A stretch of 64,000 bases of DNA from Streptomyces zingiberis (GTDB lineage: Bacteria > Actinomycetota > Actinomycetes > Streptomycetales > Streptomycetaceae). Position numbers and translations under genes: made by a program. Under the pieces are notes generated by a model that had not been told where the DNA came from, made no database searches, and was given only the letters and a program-made list of their open reading frames with translations. This document shows positions 58,298 through 64,000 of this stretch, one piece after another (positions within the stretch are counted from its first letter, which is position 1; the number at the start of each line of letters is the position of its first letter). The stretch lies in assembly GCF_012034935.1 (NCBI RefSeq), contig NZ_JAATEN010000023.1, forward strand, positions 47,955 to 111,954, read 5' to 3'.

Positions 58298-59107
58298 CTG
58301 AACCCCAGCCACTCGCTCGGCCCGTCTACCCCGAACCGCGCTCAGCCCGCGTACTGGGTCGGCCCTCGACACCTCGCCGGTGACGACGGACGTCTCTACG
58401 ACGCTGTCGCCGACACGCTGGCGGGCCTGAATTGGACGAGCCTGGCAATCGTCCGCGGACGCCAGGCGCCTGACGAGGCACCCGAGGACCGCCAGGTCCT
58501 GCGCAGCACCGTGCTCCACGTCAGCCCCGACACCCTGCGGTGGGCTCAATGGGTGCTGCCGGACGAGCCGTTTCACCTGGGCGGGCTGCCGATCGCCTGG
58601 CAGGTCTGTGCCCGTCAGGACGTGACCACGCCGCTCGCGCAGTGGTCCGCCTACTTCACCCCCGACGTCCCAGGCGAGGTCCTAGCCGAATTCCTCGTGG
58701 CGCTCGATGCCCGCGATCAGCCCACCGCCGCGTTCACCGGGCCAGAGCTGGTTCTCGACGCCGTCACCGCGCACGGCTGGCTCCGCGACGTCGACCAGCT
58801 CGACGCCGGGGCGACGGATCCGACCTTCACCTCCCACCTCAGCCTCGGCGAGGTGCCGCCCCTCATCCAGGACGGTGATCCCCGTGCCCTGACCGTCGAG
58901 GCGGACGAGGCGGGGCCTGTCGGATGGCAGGCATGGGCAGAGCCTGTGCTAGGCGCGCCGTGCCTGTGGGCGGGGTCCTTCAGCGCCAGCGTGCCGCACG
59001 ACCTCGTCGCCGCCTTCGCCGCATCCCTCAGTTCCACCGCACCGGTCCTGCGCCGGGTGCTGCCCGAGAGCACGCGGGACCGACTCCTGCGCGCCCCGGC
59101 CAGCTGA
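58298..59107 (+). CDS. DUF317 protein, CTG start
   Basis: The conventional first start (GTG 58511) removes the conserved N-terminus AYWVGPRHLAGDDGRLYDAV, which matches the PRHLAG signature of the other DUF317 proteins here. CTG 58298, 5 bases after GGAGG, starts a 269-residue protein with two repeats (WSAYFTPDVPGEVLAEFLVA; WAGSFSASVPHDLVAAFAAS). It ends just before a strong terminator. Function unknown. This is the rightward-strand example of the CTG-start pattern. Confidence 0.74.
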   Translation: MNPSHSLGPSTPNRAQPAYWVGPRHLAGDDGRLYDAVADTLAGLNWTSLAIVRGRQAPDEAPEDRQVLRSTVLHVSPDTLRWAQWVLPDEPFHLGGLPIAWQVCARQDVTTPLAQWSAYFTPDVPGEVLAEFLVALDARDQPTAAFTGPELVLDAVTAHGWLRDVDQLDAGATDPTFTSHLSLGEVPPLIQDGDPRALTVEADEAGPVGWQAWAEPVLGAPCLWAGSFSASVPHDLVAAFAASLSSTAPVLRRVLPESTRDRLLRAPAS

Positions 59108-59132
59108 GTGCCGGCGCACCGTTTGCATCCGA

Positions 59133-59169
59133 CAGCCCGGTTTCCCGAGTCATTCGGGAGACCGGGCTG
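59133..59169 (+). terminator. Intrinsic terminator after the DUF317 gene
   Basis: CAGCCCGGT followed by TCCCGA pairs with TCGGGA and ACCGGGCTG around a GTCAT loop, then TTTG. The long stem lies 26 bases after the stop codon. This is the clearest Rho-independent terminator of the window. Confidence 0.75.
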
Positions 59170-59503
59170 TTTGCTTGGCTCTGACGTCGTTCTCCGGCCC
59201 CGCCGTGACGGCCAGCACTGGACCCGGATCGTGAACATCGATAACGGCTTGAGGTGGCTCCACTTGAGAGTCGGCGCAGATCAGCAGCATAAGAGGGTGG
59301 GGCCATCGCAAACCGTCCCTTCACAAAATGGGACCGGCCGAAGCCGTCACAGTGGGGCCGCTGAACAACGTCACGGCCAGTTTGCTGTTACCGGCTGGCT
59401 CCTAACCTCTCCTCAGCCACTTCCCCTGAAGGGCCCTGGCGCAGATACACCAACAGCGCCCCGGCCATTCGCTTGGCCTGGGGCGCTGTGGCGTGGCAGG
59501 GCG
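59170..59503. other. Convergent intergenic region with second terminator
   Basis: No gene is seen in 334 bases between convergent genes. A hairpin at 59454-59488 (arms CAGCGCCCC and GGGGCGCTG, continued by GGCC pairs) begins about 16 bases past the end of the leftward lipoprotein gene and is its likely terminator. Confidence 0.6.
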
Positions 59504-60202
59504 TCAACGGGCTGCCGTCACCTTGGTGAGAGCCTTGTCGAGGTGCTGGTCGACGAGGGCCGGCGCTCCCGAGACGGTCAGCAGCACGTTCCCGGAGCGG
59601 ATCGCGGTCTGCTTGACCACGCTGTCCCGCCCGTCGGCGGAGAAGGTGAGGAGCATGCTCCACCGCTCGTCGCCGAGCTCGGGCGCGGACAAGCGCTGCG
59701 TGGTGACGTCGATCGCGGTGCTGCCGGAAAGGAGCTGGAAATCCGGGCATCCGGTTATCGCGGCGAAGATCCGGCTGGTGCTGTCGGAGAGCTTGCCTGC
59801 GGTGTCGCTGTACAGCCCCTCGGACACTGCCGAGTCGCCGTCGCCGCTGTAGGTGAAGGACGCCTTCGCCTTGTGGGGGAAGTCGAGCGAGCTTCCGGTG
59901 ACCGCGTCGCCGCCGAGGTTGTCCAGGGCGGGGCAGCCGAGGACGGTGACGTCGTCATGCCGGGCGGGGCGCTGGGGCCTGCGGGTGTAGCCGCTGCCGA
60001 GGTCGCTCTCGTCGAGCAGGAGACGCTCCAGCGCGGCCGACGACAGCGGCGCCGTCTGCCGCTCGCCGTTCACCGCAGTGCCGGTGCGGGTGGCGGATGA
60101 GGCGGCGGGCTTGGTCTGGCTGGAGGGGGTGGAGCAGGCCGGCAGGGCGAGGACGGTGACGGCCGTGAGGCCGAGGGCGGTGGTGGCGACGCGAACACGC
60201 AC
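59504..60202 (-). CDS. Secreted lipoprotein
   Basis: GTG 60202 lies 7 bases after AAGGGG. The 232-residue product has MRVRVATTALGLTAVTVLAL followed by PACS, a lipoprotein signal with lipobox LPAC. The mature domain (LLLDESDLGSGYTRRPQRPA, TGSSLDFPHKAKASFTYSGD, ITGCPDFQLLSGSTAIDVTT) resembles extracellular sensor-like domains of actinomycetes (PknH-type) in length and cysteine pattern. It is terminated by the hairpin at 59.46 kb. It may report on the cell surface or serve surface exclusion. Confidence 0.78.
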   Translation of the reverse strand: MRVRVATTALGLTAVTVLALPACSTPSSQTKPAASSATRTGTAVNGERQTAPLSSAALERLLLDESDLGSGYTRRPQRPARHDDVTVLGCPALDNLGGDAVTGSSLDFPHKAKASFTYSGDGDSAVSEGLYSDTAGKLSDSTSRIFAAITGCPDFQLLSGSTAIDVTTQRLSAPELGDERWSMLLTFSADGRDSVVKQTAIRSGNVLLTVSGAPALVDQHLDKALTKVTAAR

Positions 60203-60276
60203 GGAGAGACCCCTTGTGCTAGGTGACGGTTGGGCAGTGCGGGCCCGTGGGCCCGGAGGGGTCGCAGGGGAGGGGG

Positions 60277-60726
60277 TCAGTGGCCGAGATGGCGCAGGCA
60301 GTCCTCGAACGTCGCGTGCGTCGCGTCCGAGGGGCCGGAGTGCCGGTTGAACCAAGCGGTGTCGAGCCGTGGTTCGAGCTGCTGGTGTCCGGCGCGGCAG
60401 CGCAGCCACACCTGGCCGCGGGTGGAGATGATGAGCCAGTCCCGGTACGTGGCGCACTCGGCGCAGGCGACGACCTCATTGTCGAGGACGATCGGCCAGG
60501 GCCACGGCATCATCCGGCCCTCGACCTGGTCGTGGCTGGGCACCCGCAAATCCGCCGGCAGGAAGTCGTCCACCACCGGTGCCGGCTCAGCGACCGACTC
60601 TGGGGCGATGGCCGCGGGGTGCGGGGGCCTCTGGTTCGCGATGATCCGCGCCTCGAACTCCGCGTGCTTGCGCAGTATCTCGGCCATCTCTGCCTCCGCG
60701 CGACGGCGCCGTATCCGGTGGAACAA
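60277..60726 (-). CDS. Putative zinc-binding hypothetical protein
   Basis: TTG 60726 stands 7 bases after GGAGG; the frame upstream overlaps non-coding sequence. The 149-residue protein starts basic (FHRIRRRRAEAEMAEILRKH) and has VACAECATYRDW and VWLRCRAGHQQLEP, a C-x-x-C...C-x-x-x-H zinc ribbon. It lies just downstream of the relaxase gene, so it may be co-transcribed and bind nucleic acid. No family recognised. Confidence 0.66.
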   Translation of the reverse strand: MFHRIRRRRAEAEMAEILRKHAEFEARIIANQRPPHPAAIAPESVAEPAPVVDDFLPADLRVPSHDQVEGRMMPWPWPIVLDNEVVACAECATYRDWLIISTRGQVWLRCRAGHQQLEPRLDTAWFNRHSGPSDATHATFEDCLRHLGH

Positions 60727-60810
60727 CCGTGGTCCTCCCTCGTCTCGTCCCTGCACACACGATGATCGTCTCGCAACGGCAGGACCAGCTTCCATTCAAA
60801 AAGTCTGTAG

Positions 60811-62520
60811 TTATTGCCTGCGGCTACGAGATCCGGATCGCCCCTGTTCGGACCGCTTCGCGCGGTGCGTGCCCCGGTCTGCTGGGTGATCGCCGAGTGC
60901 CATGTCGGTGGTGTCTGCGGGGAGGCCAGCGGCGCGGCGTAGCCGCCACACGAGCACGTCACTGACCGACTCCGCACTCTCCAATTCCCGTCGCCCAGCT
61001 GCCTCGGTGAGGAGGACGGCTGGGTCGTGGCCGGCGCTCTCGGCGTCGGCGAGGGTGGCGGCGAGGGCGTACCAGCCGGGTTCGGCCAGGATCTGCTCGG
61101 CCAGCTCCGGCAGCGCCTCGCGCAGTACGGCCGTCTGCCGTTGCTGCAGGGGGCGGTTGAGGCGTCGGCCGCGCTGGTAGAGGGCGCCGAGGGGCTGGGC
61201 TGCGGCGGCCTGGTATGCGGCGCGCAGATGTTCGGCGGCCTGGTGGGCCGCGGCGGCCTGCTGTGCGTGGCCCTTCTTCGCGTGCCAGTGGATGGCGGCG
61301 GTGATGAGGAAGAACAGCATGTCGATCGCCATCGCGGTGGTCGCGCCGTCCTCGCCACGGCCGAGCGCGGGACCGCTGTGGACGAGGTCGCGTGCGGCCT
61401 GCCGCAGGGCCTGGTCGTGCCCGCGCCGGGCCTTGACGTGTGAGCGGGAGGCCCGCTCGAACGCCCAGGCCGCTTCGCGCAGTTCGCGGCGGGTGTGGGC
61501 GGCGGAGGTTTTCGCCAGCGCGTCCAGGATTTCGCCGGCCGCCGCGATGTACGCGGCGGCCACCGCGTCGTCGCCGTGCTCGACGACCAGCACCGCTTCC
61601 CATGCGGCCGAGGCCGTACGCCGGCGCGCGGAGGCTGGGCCGCCCGGTGCCGACTGTCTCGGCGCGGTGTCCGGGGTGTGGCTGTCGGCGGACCAGCGTT
61701 CCCGGATGCGGGGAAGGGACAGGTCCGGCGCGAGGCGCGCGCCGGGGTAGAACACTGGCTCGTCCTGGGCGTTGCGGTCATCAGGCAGGGCGACCTTGTA
61801 CCCGAGCAGGTCCCCGGATGGGGCGTGCCGCTTGCGGATCAGCAGACCGGCGGCGGCTAGTCGGTCGAAGAACTCCTCCTCGCTGGTCGCGCCGGCCACC
61901 GCGCGGCGCACGGTCTCGCGCAGCTCTTCCCGTGCGGTGCGCTCGCGGCCCTGGCGCTCGGCTTTGTGGCGTTCGGCGCTGGTGGGCCGCTGGGCGGCGG
62001 TGCCGTCGCCGGGGGCGACTTGGTGGAGGCCGAGTTCCTTCTCGATGAGACGGCATTCGGCCTGAGCGCGCTTGCCGGAGCGGAAGTCGTCAGGCCGGCT
62101 GCCGTCCTCGCACACCAGGGTGGCGACGATGTGGATGTGGTCGTCGGCGTGGCGTACGGCGGCCCAGCGGCAGCCGGGCTGGCCGCCGCCGGGGTCGATG
62201 CCGGTGGCGGCCACGATCCGGCGGGCGATCTCACCCCACTCCTCGTCGGACAGGATCCGGTCGTCCGCGGTCGCGCGTACGGAGGTGTGCCAGACGTGCT
62301 TGGCCGGCCGCTTGTGCTCCGGGAGGGCCATCACTGGCTGGTCCAGGAGCTGCTGGAGGTCCTTGAGCGTGGCGTTCGGGTCGCGGCCGGGGTCCGGGGA
62401 CATGCCGTCAAAGGAGGCCACGAGGTGGGGGTCGGTGTGGTCCTCGTACTTGCCGGTCTCGTAGAGGTATGTGAGGAGACCGATGGTCCGTGATCCTGTG
62501 TTGTTGACGCTGGGGATCAT
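60811..62520 (-). CDS. Relaxase (MobA/VirD2-type mobilisation nuclease)
   Basis: The 569-residue protein has N-terminal tyrosines in GLLTYLYETGKYE, a WHTSVR segment (His78) and the metal-binding three-histidine motif HADDHIHI (124-131), the defining features of relaxases that nick oriT and stay bound to the 5' end. A long helical C-terminal half (ALDVVV-free, LREAAWAFERASRSHVKAR) likely contacts partners. ATG 62520 overlaps the mobC stop (ATGA). It is the active counterpart of the degenerate paralogue at 17.4-18.3 kb. Confidence 0.92.
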   Translation of the reverse strand: MIPSVNNTGSRTIGLLTYLYETGKYEDHTDPHLVASFDGMSPDPGRDPNATLKDLQQLLDQPVMALPEHKRPAKHVWHTSVRATADDRILSDEEWGEIARRIVAATGIDPGGGQPGCRWAAVRHADDHIHIVATLVCEDGSRPDDFRSGKRAQAECRLIEKELGLHQVAPGDGTAAQRPTSAERHKAERQGRERTAREELRETVRRAVAGATSEEEFFDRLAAAGLLIRKRHAPSGDLLGYKVALPDDRNAQDEPVFYPGARLAPDLSLPRIRERWSADSHTPDTAPRQSAPGGPASARRRTASAAWEAVLVVEHGDDAVAAAYIAAAGEILDALAKTSAAHTRRELREAAWAFERASRSHVKARRGHDQALRQAARDLVHSGPALGRGEDGATTAMAIDMLFFLITAAIHWHAKKGHAQQAAAAHQAAEHLRAAYQAAAAQPLGALYQRGRRLNRPLQQRQTAVLREALPELAEQILAEPGWYALAATLADAESAGHDPAVLLTEAAGRRELESAESVSDVLVWRLRRAAGLPADTTDMALGDHPADRGTHRAKRSEQGRSGSRSRRQ

Positions 62521-63143
62521 GAGCTGTGGTGCTCGATCAGCCGTGTGGCGGCTTCGTGCGCGGTGTCGGCGGCCCGCCGTACGGCGGCGACGGCCGCTTC
62601 GAGCTGGGGGGCGTCCGCACCGGAGTTGAGTGCCTTGACTGCCTGGTTGAGGTTGCTGCCGGCCCAGCCGAGCTTGCGGCGGCTGTCGAACAGCGCCGTG
62701 ATCACTTCACGTTCGTCGGCGATTTCGGCGCTCGTGCGGTCGAGGTCACGGGCTGCGGCGAGCGCGGCGCGGGCGAGGAAACCGGCGACGGACAGGTTGC
62801 ACCGGGCGGCGGCGGACTTGATCAGAGCGAACTCTTCTTCGTTGAAACGGGTGTTGGGCTGGTGCAGGCGCTTCGTGGCGCGCGGCTGACGCGGACGCTG
62901 ACGAGCGCGGGCAGCGCGCTCACGGAGGTTGCGACGTGTGGTTGGCTGCTCCTCCTGTCCCGGCTTCGATCCACCCTCGGTCGAAGCCTCCTGGACCTGC
63001 GCCCCCCGGTGCAGGTCCTCCCCGTCCCCCTTGGGGGCGGGGTTGGCGGAAGCTACGCTTCCGCCCCAACTTGCTCGCTCCGAGACCGAGTTGAGGTCAG
63101 CCGCAGGTCCCGGGGCGGTGCCGTTCTCGTTCGGGTTCGTCAT
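62517..63143 (-). CDS. mobC: MobC-like relaxosome protein
   Basis: ATG 63143 overlaps the stop of the small gene upstream (ATGA). The 208-residue protein has a long charged N-terminal arm and a MobC/ribbon-helix-helix region: RFNEEEFALIKSAAARCNLS, then VAGFLARAALAAARDL and LGWAGSNLNQAVKALNSG. MobC proteins melt or mark oriT and recruit the relaxase encoded just downstream. A candidate oriT hairpin lies inside its 5' coding region. Confidence 0.85.
   Translation of the reverse strand: MTNPNENGTAPGPAADLNSVSERASWGGSVASANPAPKGDGEDLHRGAQVQEASTEGGSKPGQEEQPTTRRNLRERAARARQRPRQPRATKRLHQPNTRFNEEEFALIKSAAARCNLSVAGFLARAALAAARDLDRTSAEIADEREVITALFDSRRKLGWAGSNLNQAVKALNSGADAPQLEAAVAAVRRAADTAHEAATRLIEHHSS
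63042..63070. other. Candidate oriT hairpin within mobC
   Basis: GGCGGAAGC (63045-63053) and GCTTCCGCC (63057-63065) form a perfect 9-bp stem with a 3-base loop, extended by GTT with AAC across a CC bulge. CCCCCTTGGGGG (63026-63037) lies beside it. Inverted repeats next to mobC and the relaxase gene are typical of oriT. The nick site cannot be identified by eye. Confidence 0.45.
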
Positions 63144-63376
63144 CGGGTTTCGGGCCTCGCGGAGCGGATGGCGTGCTGGATGGCGGCGGCCAGCTCCACG
63201 ATGTCGGCTGGATCGTCGAGGACGTGGACGGGCCCGTTGGCCGTGTGTTGGACGAGCCACTGGCCGGTCGGGGCGAGGACGGCGGTGTGCAGGAGTCGTC
63301 GGTGGACCAAGACGTCCGCCCACGCGCTGGCCTCGTCGGCTGTGGGTAGAGACGAGCGAGGGGTACGAGGGAGCAA
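63140..63376 (-). CDS. Small protein upstream of mobC
   Basis: TTG 63376 lies 7 bases after AGGAGG. The 78 residues read TADEASAWADVLVHRRLLHT, then VLAPTGQWLVQHTANGPVHV and DPADIVELAAAIQHAI, a compact alpha/beta pattern. Its stop overlaps mobC (ATGA). It probably belongs to the mobilisation operon. Function unknown. Confidence 0.6.
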   Translation of the reverse strand: MLPRTPRSSLPTADEASAWADVLVHRRLLHTAVLAPTGQWLVQHTANGPVHVLDDPADIVELAAAIQHAIRSARPETR

Positions 63377-63458
63377 AGGGGTTCCTCCTAGAGGGGGTCG
63401 CCCGGCAGGGAGCGGGGCCACCCGTAGCGGATAGGGGGTTTGAGCTGCTGCTTCGCTG

Positions 63459-63650
63459 TCAGCCGCACTCGGGGCAGCGCCCGACGTGGCCGCTGAGCGC
63501 CCTGGCCATTCGTGCCTTCGTCGATGCGGCGGTCGTGGCGCTGGACTTCGCTGCCGGCTTGCCGGCATGCCGCTCGGAGTGGGCGCTCAGGTAGCCGATC
63601 TCACGCTCGTACTCCTCACGGAGGGCCGTGAACTGCTTGCAGGTCTTCAT
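63459..63650 (-). CDS. Small basic protein with C-terminal CPEC
   Basis: ATG 63650 follows AAGGAG by 9 bases and overlaps the stop of the gene upstream (ATGA). The 63-residue product begins MKTCKQFTALREEYEREIGY and ends GHVGRCPECG. The C-x-x-C could bind zinc. It precedes the mobilisation genes by a gap of 82 bases. Function unknown. Confidence 0.58.
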   Translation of the reverse strand: MKTCKQFTALREEYEREIGYLSAHSERHAGKPAAKSSATTAASTKARMARALSGHVGRCPECG

Positions 63651-64000
63651 CGGGTGGTGCTCCTTGCTGTCGTGGTGCTTTGCTCGCTCCGCAGGCGCTG
63701 GAGGACGAGGCCGAGTCGCTCGTTCCGGCCGCCCGTCAGGCCCTCGCGCCGGATGATCTCCCTTAGCTGGACCCGGGTGATGGCCTCGTTGCCGTCCCGT
63801 GCGAGCAGGGCGGGGACGTGGGGGCGGACCTGCTGGACGAGCTGGTCCACGGACTGCTCCAGCTCGTGCGAAGGGCGCTGCGTCTGCGGGCTGCGCGTTC
63901 GGCCACCGCGCCGGCCTTTGTTCTTGGCCTTCTTGGTCGGCTTCCGCCGGAGAGGGGGGACCTTGTGTTCCCGGTCCCCGGTGGGGTCGGTCCCCGTGTC
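63647..64000 (-). CDS. C-terminal part of a larger protein (runs off window end)
   Basis: The frame is open to the window end, so only about 117 C-terminal residues are visible. A basic linker (RRKPTKKAKNKGRRGGRTRS) leads to a small helical domain (VQQVRPHVPALLARDGNEAI, then VQLREIIRREGLTGGRNERL, GLVLQRLR). This winged-helix-like end is similar to C-termini I recall from DUF2637-type (SpdB-like) plasmid proteins, so the missing part may hold membrane helices. A GTG at 63850 is probably internal. Confidence 0.6.
   Translation of the reverse strand, partial: DTGTDPTGDREHKVPPLRRKPTKKAKNKGRRGGRTRSPQTQRPSHELEQSVDQLVQQVRPHVPALLARDGNEAITRVQLREIIRREGLTGGRNERLGLVLQRLRSEQSTTTARSTTR

Noticed and set aside
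59108..60100. A 330-residue rightward frame opposite the lipoprotein gene
   Set aside because: It crosses a strong terminator and is antisense to a gene with a clean signal peptide and ribosome-binding site.
1..64000. Integrase, transposase or tRNA attachment site
   Set aside because: No recombinase motif, insertion-sequence ends or tRNA gene could be recognised on either strand, so I cannot say whether the element is integrated or autonomous.

Overview
The window is very GC-rich, its genes are tightly packed and often overlap by 1-4 bases, and its gene families (DUF317, DUF4913, DUF6112 and SCO6880-like proteins, an LAxTG sortase signal) are typical of Streptomyces or a close actinomycete. 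There is no rRNA, tRNA or core housekeeping operon. A relaxase with MobC, a VirB4-like ATPase, a TraG-like coupling protein, a TrbL-like channel protein, a cell-wall hydrolase and ParB together point to a large conjugative plasmid (or integrative conjugative element) that uses type IV secretion rather than the FtsK-like TraB system. No replication initiator, integrase or telomere is visible.

Layout. (1) 0.1-39.0 kb: an almost unbroken leftward block. It starts with the transfer genes (cell-wall hydrolase at 38.9 kb, DUF6112, VirB8-like, TrbL-like, SCO6880-like, VirB4-like), then ParB at 31 kb, then about 25 small proteins of unknown function, a paralogue of the relaxase that has lost its catalytic residues (17.4-18.3 kb), several DUF317 proteins, the coupling protein (9.9-11.7 kb), a hydrolase, a PAPS-reductase-like PP-loop protein, a cytosine-C5 methyltransferase, a DnaB-N-like protein and an XRE regulator. 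(2) 39.2 kb: a 113-bp interrupted palindrome at the divergence point. (3) 39.4-53.4 kb: a rightward block with a second methyltransferase, a DUF4913/RelE-like pair, an SH3 secreted protein, helical paralogues, tandem winged-helix regulators, a probable cargo operon (MFS, ATP-grasp ligase, MFS, HAD), a DUF317 gene and a sortase-anchored surface protein. (4) 53.8-59.1 kb: a looser mixed region with an MFS exporter, a stand-alone NrdJ C-terminal domain behind NrdR-like boxes, and a DUF317 gene. (5) 59.5-64 kb: lipoprotein, relaxase, MobC and small genes, with a candidate oriT hairpin inside mobC.

Working together. Relaxase and MobC would nick and present the DNA, TraG would couple it to the VirB4/TrbL/VirB8-like channel, and the lysozyme/NlpC protein would open the wall. 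ParB would segregate the element. The methyltransferases, PP-loop protein and a TGT-like protein may modify or protect the DNA. Most of the remaining left-arm genes are built from a few recurring modules (DUF317, a small alpha/beta unit, helical bundles, winged helices).

Two general observations matter to anyone reusing these coordinates. At least eleven genes have no ATG, GTG or TTG at the place where homology or signal-peptide logic puts the start, but do have ATT, ATC or CTG 5-7 bases after a good Shine-Dalgarno sequence. I annotated those starts. Also, at least four genes contain what look like single-base frameshifts, from decay or assembly error. All functions are read from the sequence and from memory of the families. 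No database search was run.
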